From Atopomonas sediminilitoris (lineage in GTDB: Bacteria > Pseudomonadota > Gammaproteobacteria > Pseudomonadales > Pseudomonadaceae), in the NCBI RefSeq assembly GCF_022601735.1, contig NZ_JAKUMM010000003.1, positions 62,001-126,000 on the forward strand: DNA of 64,000 bases, written 5' to 3'. The notes beneath the pieces were generated by a model. It was not told where the DNA came from and did not search any database. It saw nothing but the letters and a program-made list of their open reading frames with translations. Position 1 is the first letter of the stretch, and each line of letters begins with the position of its first letter. This document shows positions 43,668 to 50,454 of the stretch, piece by piece. The position numbers and the translations under genes are program-made.

Positions 43668-44253
43668 AGCGCGCATCGACCGGCGTGCCGCAGACACCTT
43701 GCTCGGCCTCGCCGCTGGCATGGCAGCAGACGGCACCATCAACCAGCAAGAGGCCGAGTTCCTCAAAAACTGGATAGAGTCGAACTTAGCCCATGCCGAC
43801 GATCCTGTGATCAACATCCTTTATCGCCGCCTAACCCACATGCTTAGCGACCAACTTCTGGACGCTGACGAATCAGCCGAACTGCTCGACATGCTCAAGC
43901 AGCTCACCGGCACCAGCAAAAGCCCCGACCACCCCCACCAAGCACCCAGCACACTCCCCCTCAACCATCCCGCCCCGCCTCTCGCGCTGGACTGCCACAC
44001 CTTTGTTTTTACCGGCGTCATGGCCTATGGCCCACGCGCCGCCTGCGAAGCTCTGGTTAGGGAACGCGGAGGCCTGATTGGCTCTGGCATCTCCAAAAAA
44101 ACCAACTACCTCGTCGTTGGCAGCATCGGCAACGAACAGTGGCTACACAGCAGCTACGGCAACAAAATCAAAAAAGCCGTAGAGCTACGCGAAGCCGGCA
44201 ATGCAATCGCCATCATCAGCGAAGACCATTGGCAGCAGACCATCTTTAGCTGA
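43621..44253 (+). CDS. TerB-like + BRCT protein in the CI operon
   Basis: 210 residues, start fixed by AAGGAGAGG. Residues 20-95 are TerB-like helices with two acidic loops (MAADGTINQQEAEFLKNW; LLDADESAELLDMLK). A Pro-rich linker follows (about 98-122), then a BRCT domain at 124-206 (FVFTGVMAYGPRAACEALV, GISKKTNYLVVG, KIKKAVELREAG, IISEDHW). The BRCT type is that of DNA ligase or RFC, which bind DNA ends or nicks. Same architecture as the plus-strand cargo gene at 24558-25259. Function unknown. Confidence 0.8.
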   Translation: MVDLHQEFENSRFFHKARIDRRAADTLLGLAAGMAADGTINQQEAEFLKNWIESNLAHADDPVINILYRRLTHMLSDQLLDADESAELLDMLKQLTGTSKSPDHPHQAPSTLPLNHPAPPLALDCHTFVFTGVMAYGPRAACEALVRERGGLIGSGISKKTNYLVVGSIGNEQWLHSSYGNKIKKAVELREAGNAIAIISEDHWQQTIFS

Positions 44254-44289
44254 TCCACAAAAAAACAACACCTATCGTGCTTTTATGTG

Positions 44290-44318
44290 TTGACTTATTA
44301 ATCACGTTACGTTTTATT
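44290..44318 (+). promoter_or_regulatory. Rightward early promoter with overlapping operator
   Basis: TTGACT (44290-44295), a 17-bp spacer and TTTATT (44313-44318). The spacer contains CACGTTACGT (44303-44312), the exact reverse complement of part of the CI/Cro operator at 42474-42483. CI binding here would silence the rightward early operon in the lysogen. Confidence 0.65.
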
Positions 44319-44319
44319 T

Positions 44320-44355
44320 GTCGCGTACCCATCTCTGACCTCTGGAGTACGCGAC
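44320..44355 (+). promoter_or_regulatory. Leader stem-loop with CTCTGACC loop, covering the ribosome binding site
   Basis: GTCGCGTAC and GTACGCGAC pair perfectly (9 bp), and CCA/TGG extends the stem. The apical loop contains CTCTGACC (44333-44340), the same octamer as in the three leftward-leader hairpins. GGAG (44344-44347) is within the structure and the stem ends directly at the ATG at 44356, so folding should hide the start of the first early gene. Confidence 0.65.
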
Positions 44356-44559
44356 ATGAATACGACACAGCACACACCCCCCTGCCAGGTGCACTCGCAC
44401 CCAGCCCTTAACGCTAGCCACGTCTTCGAAGTGCGCCGCCTGGCGCGTGACGCAGGCTGCCAGTACGTCACCGCCGGACAGCAAAGCCACCGCCCTCAAC
44501 TCAAGCAGCCCACCTTACCGGCCTTTGAAGACTTCGGCCCCTGGGGAGGCGCAGCATGA
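44356..44559 (+). CDS. 67-residue early phage protein
   Basis: First gene of the rightward early operon, with its ribosome binding site inside the leader hairpin. MNTTQHTPPCQVHSHP... has no hydrophobic segment; a short helix ASHVFEVRRLARDAG is visible and the end overlaps the kinase gene (ATGA). Family not recognised. Position equals early leader proteins that are often regulators or host-takeover factors. Confidence 0.5.
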   Translation: MNTTQHTPPCQVHSHPALNASHVFEVRRLARDAGCQYVTAGQQSHRPQLKQPTLPAFEDFGPWGGAA

Positions 44560-45119
44560 GCCAACTTCTTATCGGCCTTGCAGGCCACGCTCGGGTAGGC
44601 AAGGACACCGTCGCCCGCTACTTGGTCGCCCAGCTGAGCCTTATTAGCTACGCCTTTGCCATGCCACTCAAACACGCACTGGCCGAGATGTTCAGTCTCA
44701 CCACAACGCAACTAGAAGGCCCGCAGAAAGAGCAGCCCCTGCCCTGGCTGGGCAAGTCCCCGCGCGAGCTGATGCAACTGCTCGGCACCGAGTGGGGCCG
44801 CGAGCTAATCCACCCTCAGCTTTGGCTATTACTGGCCGAGCAAAACCTCCAACGGCTAGCCGAGCATCATCAAGACATGCAAGGCGTGGTGATCAGCGAT
44901 GTGCGCTTCGAAAACGAGGCCGACTGGGTGCGCAGCAAAGGCGGCGTGATCTTCCATATCAGCCGCTGCGGCATTCACCCCATCAACCAACACAGCAGTG
45001 AAGGCGGCATCTGGCACCACAAAGGCGACTACGTCATCAGCAACGACGCCGACCTGCCAGCGCTGTACGACCAGCTCAACCGCGCCGTGGCCGACCTCAC
45101 TCGTCGCCACGCAGCGTAA
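44556..45119 (+). CDS. Deoxynucleoside monophosphate kinase
   Basis: 187 residues with Walker A GHARVGKDTVARYLV near residues 10-24, ELMQLLGTEWGRELIHPQLW and VISDVRFENEADWV, which are family marks of phage dNMP kinases (T4 gp1-like). It converts dNMPs to dNDPs for phage DNA synthesis. Located in the early rightward operon with ATGA overlap. Confidence 0.9.
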   Translation: MSQLLIGLAGHARVGKDTVARYLVAQLSLISYAFAMPLKHALAEMFSLTTTQLEGPQKEQPLPWLGKSPRELMQLLGTEWGRELIHPQLWLLLAEQNLQRLAEHHQDMQGVVISDVRFENEADWVRSKGGVIFHISRCGIHPINQHSSEGGIWHHKGDYVISNDADLPALYDQLNRAVADLTRRHAA

Positions 45120-45129
45120 GGCCAGCACC

Positions 45130-45402
45130 ATGAACCGCACCCTCGATCAAGCCGCCGCACTGCTCAACGTAGGCCCGCGCAAGCTGCGCCAACGCCTGCG
45201 CGTGCTGGGCATTCTTAACCACGCAGGCGAGCTCACCAGCCGCTACCGCGAGGCCGGCCACTTGTTCACTGACTGCCGCAGCCGCTGGAACCCCGCCATC
45301 AATGCCTACGCCCATTACGGCGTGGTGATGGTGACCGAACGCGGGCTGCGCTGGCTGGCCGACCAACTGGGCGTCAGCGTCAGCCAAAAGGATGCCGCAT
45401 GA
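45130..45402 (+). CDS. KilAC-domain antirepressor-like protein
   Basis: 90 residues forming little more than a KilAC domain: AAALLNVGPRKLRQRLRVLG, then YREAGHLFTD and VMVTERGLRWLADQLG. KilAC is the DNA-binding C-terminal domain of phage antirepressors; the usual N-terminal BRO/AntA part is absent. Likely DNA-binding regulator of early expression. The end overlaps the PrtN-like gene by ATGA. Confidence 0.8.
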   Translation: MNRTLDQAAALLNVGPRKLRQRLRVLGILNHAGELTSRYREAGHLFTDCRSRWNPAINAYAHYGVVMVTERGLRWLADQLGVSVSQKDAA

Positions 45403-45650
45403 GCAACACCCTTCAGCGCCTGCGCGACCAGTACCAGCGCGACTGCCTGCCGCTCAGCGAAGTGATGCGCGACTACTTCCCACACATCACCAGCGAAAGG
45501 CACTTTTTAACCGAAGTGCGCCAAGGTCGCATCGCCCTGCGCACCGTGCGCCTGCACGAAAGCCGCAAGGCTCCATTGATGGTTTACCTACACGACTTGG
45601 CCGAACTGCTCGACCAAGCCAAACCCGATACCACCGACCAAGCGGCATAA
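45399..45650 (+). CDS. PrtN-family (pyocin activator-like) regulator
   Basis: 83 residues resembling PrtN: LQRLRDQYQRDCLPLSEVMR, DYFPHIT, TEVRQGRIALRTVRL and APLMVYLHDLAELLD. In P. aeruginosa PrtN activates pyocin genes after SOS induction. Here it is a phage early gene and probably activates or modulates phage promoters; effects on host bacteriocin loci are conceivable. No P-box array was found in the window. Confidence 0.75.
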   Translation: MSNTLQRLRDQYQRDCLPLSEVMRDYFPHITSERHFLTEVRQGRIALRTVRLHESRKAPLMVYLHDLAELLDQAKPDTTDQAA

Positions 45651-45675
45651 CGCCACCCAACGGGGAACACAGCAC

Positions 45676-46128
45676 ATGCTCACTACGACGCAAACTTTCG
45701 CGCTACTGGTACTCATCTTCTGGTTTATCGCTTGGCCGGCTACCTGCTATTGGCTGGGCCAACGCCAAGGGCGCAAACAATCCCACAACCCAAGTTATGC
45801 CAAGGGCCTAGACGACGGCATCAACCAAGCCCACGTCCTGCATCAAGTTCGGTGGCGTAGCCAACGCAATGAAATCGAACAGCTCAAAAGCCAGCTCGCA
45901 CAAGCACGCGAAAAACTAGCCAGCCTCATGCAGCCGTATGACGAACGCGATGCTGACACCCTGCGCCACATCAGTCGTGAACTCAGCACCTTGGCCGGCA
46001 CCTATGAGGGTTTCAATTCGCACCAGCGCGCCGCTGAAACCCGCACGCTGGTCAAAATCTGCCAGCGCCTGGCCGAGCGCATCACCCCAGCAACCGAGCC
46101 AACCACCGAGCTGGAGGCCGCCGCATGA
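45676..46128 (+). CDS. Membrane-anchored coiled-coil early protein
   Basis: 150 residues. One N-terminal transmembrane helix (FALLVLIFWFIAWPATCYWL), then basic residues and a coiled coil (RNEIEQLKSQLAQAREKLA). The C-terminal half is helical and charged. Unknown family. A single-pass early membrane protein could act in superinfection exclusion or membrane anchoring. ATGA-type overlap with the next gene. Confidence 0.55.
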   Translation: MLTTTQTFALLVLIFWFIAWPATCYWLGQRQGRKQSHNPSYAKGLDDGINQAHVLHQVRWRSQRNEIEQLKSQLAQAREKLASLMQPYDERDADTLRHISRELSTLAGTYEGFNSHQRAAETRTLVKICQRLAERITPATEPTTELEAAA

Positions 46129-46331
46129 ATAAGCCCGCCCTAAGCACCCAAGCCTTGCTGGCCACCCGCCGACACCACATGGACAGTCTCAAACGCCTGC
46201 GCCGCGCAAGCCAACACTGGAATGCCGACACCGCACCCCGCGGCGAAGACACCATGGCCAATCTTATGCAGCAGGTTTACGACATCGATACACAACTGGC
46301 GCAGCTGGGCTGCGTGGCGGAGGCCGCATGA
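46125..46331 (+). CDS. 68-residue early phage protein
   Basis: MNKPALSTQALLATRRHHMD..., helical and basic in its first half, with a C-terminal amphipathic helix (MANLMQQVYDIDTQLAQLG). Overlaps the preceding gene and is followed by a short stretch with AAGGAGGG for the next gene. Unrecognised. Confidence 0.5.
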   Translation: MNKPALSTQALLATRRHHMDSLKRLRRASQHWNADTAPRGEDTMANLMQQVYDIDTQLAQLGCVAEAA

Positions 46332-46368
46332 GCAAGCAAACAACGGACAATCAAGGAGGGCGCCCCCT

Positions 46369-46638
46369 ATGATCGGCATCCCAGAAACTGACACTCTAGA
46401 GCACGCACGCATCAGTGCTAACGTAAACACCGGCTACCAAGTAACCACAGCTGACGGCAAGCCCGCGCGACTGGCCATCATTGACGCCGACGGCAGCGTG
46501 ATCGAGGCAGGCCCCGCCGTGGCCAAAGAGGCATGGAACGTGTGCATCGCCGTGCAAAAAAACTTCTGGATCGGCCAAGGCCACTTGGTGATACACAGCA
46601 GCCCACCGGGACAAAGTAAGCCGGCCAAAGCCGCCTAA
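46369..46638 (+). CDS. 89-residue early phage protein
   Basis: MIGIPETDTLEHARISANVN..., beta-rich with ARLAIIDADGSVIEAGPAVA and VCIAVQKNFWIGQGHLVIHS. A strong AAGGAGGG (46353-46360) lies before the ATG. Last gene of the rightward early operon, ending 3 bp before a terminator. Unrecognised. Confidence 0.55.
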   Translation: MIGIPETDTLEHARISANVNTGYQVTTADGKPARLAIIDADGSVIEAGPAVAKEAWNVCIAVQKNFWIGQGHLVIHSSPPGQSKPAKAA

Positions 46639-46641
46639 CAC

Positions 46642-46663
46642 AAGCCGACCGCTAGGTCGGCTT
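46642..46663. terminator. Bidirectional terminator between early operon and recombinase
   Basis: AAGCCGACC-GCTA-GGTCGGCTT, a perfect 9-bp stem, lies between the stop of the last early gene (46638) and the convergent recombinase stop (46671). T-runs are short, but position and symmetry fit a shared terminator. Confidence 0.75.
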
Positions 46664-46670
46664 TGTATTG

Positions 46671-48287
46671 TCAGCTGCCCTCACTGGCTCGCCAATCACC
46701 GCTGCGCCGATTTATGCGCAACAGAAGCGGCCTACCGGCTTTGGGCACTAACATGACATCAATATTCTTGCTTTGCCGCCCCTCAGCACCAATGCCACGC
46801 ATGTACACAACAATGCGCTCAAAGGTATCCATCACCAGCTGCCGGACTTGCTCCCGCGCGGCATAGTCTCCGGCTTCTACTTGTTCAGCCAACGCTTGCC
46901 AGCGCGCAGCGCGCGCAGGTTCAGCCTGCGAGGCACGGCTAGTTAGTTCTCGCTCAGCCTGCTGTGCGCGCTGCTGCGCTTCGCCAAGCTGCTGCTCTAA
47001 CTCCCGCGCACGGCGCACAAACGCCAAAGGGGCTGCGCCACTCTCATCCGCCAACAGCGCATCGGTAATCTTGCCTAACTGACGCTCAAGTTCAGCCGCT
47101 TCACGCCGCAAAACTGCCAGCCGCTCACGCGCCGCTCGGCCATCGTCTGGCGACTCATAAAGCCGCTGCAGGTTAATTTGATCGCCGCAATAATTAAGCA
47201 GCGCCCGCTCAACAGGCACAACGCTACAACTACCTCCTGCGGTGCATCCGCCTTGCTTGCTGTAAGCCGTGCACTGCAAGCGTCGGTGACCATCCGCAAG
47301 GCTACCGTCAGCCTTAGCACGCCCCATAATGTTTTGCGCAACCAAAGCCGTACCGCAGTAGCCGCAATAGGTAAGCCCAACTCCGGTGATAATACCGGGA
47401 ATGACACCAGCGCCCCGCCGCCGATGCCGCTGGCTGGCTAGGTACTGCAACTCGTCGTACTCAGTTTCAGTAAGCAATGCCGGGTAATACCCTTCAAGTA
47501 AGTAGTCTTCGCCATCCACTGAGATACGCTTTGCACCACGCAACGCTGGCAACTTGATCAGCCGATAAATCTGCTGCCCAGCAATTCCCCAATCAGTTAA
47601 CTCATAACCTTCTTGATACATCAGCTTAGCGGCGCGCCCCGCACCATAACCCTGCTGATACAACTCAAGCGCACGCCGCACAGCCGCAACCCGATCAGGT
47701 ACAAGCTCCCACTCGCGCCCCGTCCAGCTGACCCAAGCAGGATCTTTGCCGTTGCGCACAAGGCCGCGATAGGTGCCGGCGACCCACCCCTCGCACAAAC
47801 GACGAATGCTGGCCTTAACCCGCTTGCTCTTGGTATCCGACTCCTCATGCGCGCGAATCATCACCAGCAAGCTGTAAACCAAATCCATGGGCTGAGCCTT
47901 TAGGCCTGCGCGGTTGTACTCACGCCCATCACTGGCAGTGACCACGGTGATGCCAGCATTGATTATCTGTGCCAACTGGGCCTGCGCTTGAATCGGCTCA
48001 GCTCGACTCAACCGGTCTAGTCCCTCAACAATTAGCACCGAACCATCAGGAATGCGCCCATCATCAACCGCCCGTAAAAACGCCCCCAAAGCCCCTTGTT
48101 TGACATGCTGTTGGTGGTACGCCGACAAGCCTTCATCACGCAGCGACAAAGACTCGTCCAACATAAGCCCGCGCTCAGCCGCCCAACGCTGGGCATACTG
48201 CAACTGACGGTCGGCACTACTACCAGTCGCCTGCCGAGGGTCGGAGAAGCGCAGATAGCTGTATACTCGCGCGCCTATATTTTTCAT
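46671..48287 (-). CDS. int: Large serine recombinase (integrase)
   Basis: 538 residues from [20 protein letters not shown]. Catalytic domain with the nucleophile in YLRFSD (Ser15), followed by [10 protein letters not shown] and [10 protein letters not shown] recombinase domain near 170-270 ([15 protein letters not shown]) is followed by a zinc ribbon ([10 protein letters not shown] ... LQCTAY ... GGCTAGGSC) and a coiled-coil end. It integrates the phage by recombining attP with attB in rimO. The start lies 13 bp from the divergent, phage-supplied rimO start; an in-frame ATG at 48302 overlaps that rimO ATG. No clear Shine-Dalgarno. Confidence 0.95.
   Translation of the reverse strand: MKNIGARVYSYLRFSDPRQATGSSADRQLQYAQRWAAERGLMLDESLSLRDEGLSAYHQQHVKQGALGAFLRAVDDGRIPDGSVLIVEGLDRLSRAEPIQAQAQLAQIINAGITVVTASDGREYNRAGLKAQPMDLVYSLLVMIRAHEESDTKSKRVKASIRRLCEGWVAGTYRGLVRNGKDPAWVSWTGREWELVPDRVAAVRRALELYQQGYGAGRAAKLMYQEGYELTDWGIAGQQIYRLIKLPALRGAKRISVDGEDYLLEGYYPALLTETEYDELQYLASQRHRRRGAGVIPGIITGVGLTYCGYCGTALVAQNIMGRAKADGSLADGHRRLQCTAYSKQGGCTAGGSCSVVPVERALLNYCGDQINLQRLYESPDDGRAARERLAVLRREAAELERQLGKITDALLADESGAAPLAFVRRARELEQQLGEAQQRAQQAERELTSRASQAEPARAARWQALAEQVEAGDYAAREQVRQLVMDTFERIVVYMRGIGAEGRQSKNIDVMLVPKAGRPLLLRINRRSGDWRASEGS
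48262..48267 (+). promoter_or_regulatory. Possible -10 box for the restored rimO
   Basis: TATACT lies 34 bp upstream of the phage-supplied rimO ATG, within the recombinase 5' coding region. The matching -35 position (about 48239-48244) is poor, so this is only a candidate for the promoter that replaces the one lost to integration. Confidence 0.3.
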
Positions 48288-48300
48288 CCGTGATCCGGTC

Positions 48301-49635
48301 ATGACTACAAAGAATATTAAGAAAGCTCCAAGTATAGGGTTTATATCGCTCGGGTGCCCAAAGGCATTAGTCGATTCCGAGCGCATCCTCACGCAGCTGC
48401 GTATGGAAGGCTATGAAGTCGTCCCCACCTACGAAGGTGCCGACGTGGTGGTGGTTAACACCTGCGGCTTTATCGACAGCGCCAAAGCCGAGTCACTGGA
48501 TGCCATTGGTGAAGCCATTGCCGAAAACGGCAAAGTGATTGTCACCGGCTGCATGGGCGTGGAAGAAAACACCATCCGCGACGTGCACCCCAGCGTGCTG
48601 GCCGTCACCGGCCCGCAGCAATACGAGCAAGTGGTTAACGCCGTGCACGAAGTGGTACCGCCTTCCACCGAGCACAATCCGCTGATTGATCTGGTGCCGC
48701 CGCAGGGTATTAAGCTGACACCGCGCCACTATGCTTATTTGAAGATTTCTGAAGGCTGCAACCACAGTTGCAGTTTCTGCATTATTCCGTCGATGCGCGG
48801 CAAGTTGGTCAGCCGGCCAGTGGGTGATGTGTTATCCGAAGCACAGCGCTTGGTTAAATCGGGCGTTAAAGAGTTACTGGTGATCAGCCAAGACACCAGC
48901 GCCTATGGTGTCGACCTCAAGTACAAAACCGATTTCTGGGATGGCCAGCCGGTCAAAACCCGCATGCTGGAGCTGTGCCAAGCACTGTCCAGCATGGGTG
49001 TGTGGGTACGCCTGCACTACGTCTACCCCTACCCCAATGTGGATGACGTGATTCCGCTGATGGCTGCTGGCAAGCTGCTGCCATACCTGGATATCCCGTT
49101 CCAGCACGCCAGCCCCAAAGTGCTTAAGGCGATGAAGCGTCCTGCCTTTGAAGACAAAACGCTGGCGCGCATCAAGAAGTGGCGCGAAATCTGCCCCGAG
49201 CTGACCATCCGCTCGACCTTTATCGTTGGCTTCCCCGGTGAAACCGAAGAAGACTTCCAGTACCTGCTTGACTGGCTGAGCGAGGCACAGCTCGACCGCG
49301 TTGGCTGCTTCCAGTACTCGCCTGTCGACGGCGCACCGGCCAACGACCTTGGCCTTGAACCAGTCCCCGATGAGATCAAGCAAGCACGCTGGGAGCGCTT
49401 TATGGCGCATCAGCAGGCAATCTCCGCCGCTCGCCTGCAGCTGAAAATTGGTCGTGAGCTGGACGTGCTGATCGATGAAATCGACGAAGAAGGTGCCGTC
49501 GGCCGCAGCGCCGCAGACGCCCCAGAAATCGATGGCGCGGTGTATATCGACAGCTTTGATTTAACCCCAGGGCAAATCGTGCGCGTGCGCGTGACCGATG
49601 CCAACGAGTACGACTTGTGGGCTGAGCTGGTTTAA
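48301..49635 (+). CDS. rimO: Ribosomal protein S12 methylthiotransferase RimO, 5' end supplied by prophage
   Basis: 444 residues, normal RimO length. It has an N-terminal UPF0004 domain with cluster cysteines ([35 protein letters not shown]), the radical-SAM motif [11 protein letters not shown], and a C-terminal TRAM domain. It methylthiolates Asp88/89 of ribosomal protein S12. The first 18 codons ([18 protein letters not shown]) are phage DNA; the attR core follows at TGCCC. Host N-terminus at 9454 reads MSATTPKVGFVSLG. The phage codons differ from the host codons but conserve GF-(I/V)-SLGCP, so the gene is probably functional. The initiating ATG lacks a clear Shine-Dalgarno. Confidence 0.93.
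   Translation: MTTKNIKKAPSIGFISLGCPKALVDSERILTQLRMEGYEVVPTYEGADVVVVNTCGFIDSAKAESLDAIGEAIAENGKVIVTGCMGVEENTIRDVHPSVLAVTGPQQYEQVVNAVHEVVPPSTEHNPLIDLVPPQGIKLTPRHYAYLKISEGCNHSCSFCIIPSMRGKLVSRPVGDVLSEAQRLVKSGVKELLVISQDTSAYGVDLKYKTDFWDGQPVKTRMLELCQALSSMGVWVRLHYVYPYPNVDDVIPLMAAGKLLPYLDIPFQHASPKVLKAMKRPAFEDKTLARIKKWREICPELTIRSTFIVGFPGETEEDFQYLLDWLSEAQLDRVGCFQYSPVDGAPANDLGLEPVPDEIKQARWERFMAHQQAISAARLQLKIGRELDVLIDEIDEEGAVGRSAADAPEIDGAVYIDSFDLTPGQIVRVRVTDANEYDLWAELV
48349..48359 (+). other. attR core
   Basis: CTCGGGTGCCC, matching attL CTCGGCTGCCC except at one base; the shared TGCCC (48355-48359) must contain the crossover. The phage arm to the left carries GTATA (48332-48336), mirrored by TATAC on the other phage arm at 9516-9520. 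Confidence 0.85.
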
Positions 49636-49653
49636 ATCAGGCGCGGCATAATC

Positions 49654-49682
49654 AAAGCGGTGCCATTGCAAGGCACCGCTTT
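49654..49682 (+). terminator. rimO terminator
   Basis: AAAGCGGTGCC and GGCACCGCTTT form a perfect 11-bp stem with a 7-nt loop, followed by GTTGTTTTT, 18 bp after the rimO stop and before the convergent gene at 49701. Confidence 0.9.
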
Positions 49683-49700
49683 GTTGTTTTTGCGCCGAGC

Positions 49701-50378
49701 TCAAGGCTTAAAGTAACTGCTAAAAAACGGCGCCAACGCGGTATCAAAGGTATCCAGCGAGTATTCCATTTCTGCCGCCTGCACCGCCAACAACACCAGC
49801 GCGTTGGCCGGCGCGTCGTGACTCGCTGCGCCGCGTAAACGTTCGGCCAAACCACGATTGACCTCCCGCAAAGCATGCATGGTATCAATCAGCAGGGTTA
49901 AATCGTGTTGCGCCGCAAGCCCCTTACGCCCGCGCAAGTACTGCCCCAACAGCACACTGCCGGCGGCCCGAAACAAGGTTTCTTCAAGACTGGCCAACGG
50001 CAGATGGAAAAACGCCATCGGCTTTAAGGGTGCTGTGTGCGGACAGCCGCTATAGCCGCCTAACAGGCCCATCAACGAGCCCAGCGCCCGCTGCAACGTC
50101 GTATTGACCACCATGCCACGGCCGTGATGCAGCACTTTCACCGTGACCTCAGTGAACGAATCATCGCCTCCGAGCAAGCGCAACGGCTCAATCAAACGCA
50201 GCGCATACGGGCAGTGTTCAACCTCGGCATTGTTCAGTGGGCAATTGCGACACTTGGCAAAGCTGAGGCGCGTCCACTCAGGTGGCGGCTCGCTTAAAGT
50301 AAGTTCCGGCGCCACTTTCAACGCCACACGCCGACCGCCTGCAAAGTCAAAGCGATAAAACACTTCGTCGCTATTCAT
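49701..50378 (-). CDS. Conserved protein with cysteine motifs, unknown function
   Basis: 225 residues. The first 50 residues are beta-rich (VFYRFDFAGGRRVALKV). A KCRNCPLNNAEVEHCPYA cluster follows at about 42-59, suggesting a metal site, then HHGRGMVVNTTLQRALGSL and a helical C-terminus. I recall this type as DUF6901-like but am not certain. It faces rimO convergently and is transcribed divergently from the signalling operon. Confidence 0.55.
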   Translation of the reverse strand: MNSDEVFYRFDFAGGRRVALKVAPELTLSEPPPEWTRLSFAKCRNCPLNNAEVEHCPYALRLIEPLRLLGGDDSFTEVTVKVLHHGRGMVVNTTLQRALGSLMGLLGGYSGCPHTAPLKPMAFFHLPLASLEETLFRAAGSVLLGQYLRGRKGLAAQHDLTLLIDTMHALREVNRGLAERLRGAASHDAPANALVLLAVQAAEMEYSLDTFDTALAPFFSSYFKP

Positions 50379-50454
50379 TTTTCCTCACTTTACGCAGGCA
50401 GATAATCATCGCTGTTCTAGACTCGTTTTAGCAGAACCCAAACGAGTACGCCGA

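Larger units (their letters stand above)
9496..48359. mobile_element. Lambda-like siphoviral prophage integrated in rimO
   Basis: The boundaries are set by the break in rimO: both junctions contain TGCCC in the same reading frame (9496-9500 and 48355-48359). Inside lies a complete temperate phage: large serine recombinase, CI/Cro switch, replication genes, terminase, lambda-type portal, S49 protease, gpD-like and gpE-like capsid proteins, a long-tail module with tape measure and split chaperone gene, holin, endolysin and spanins. Structural genes are on the minus strand, while the recombinase-side early genes and CI operon are on the plus strand. No broken structural gene is visible, so the element looks inducible. 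Length is about 38.9 kb. Cargo regions are AT-richer by eye than the structural genes. Confidence 0.95.

Noticed and set aside
46328..46372. 14-codon frame MSKQTTDNQGGRPL
   Set aside because: It mainly covers the ribosome binding site of the next gene; too short to support.
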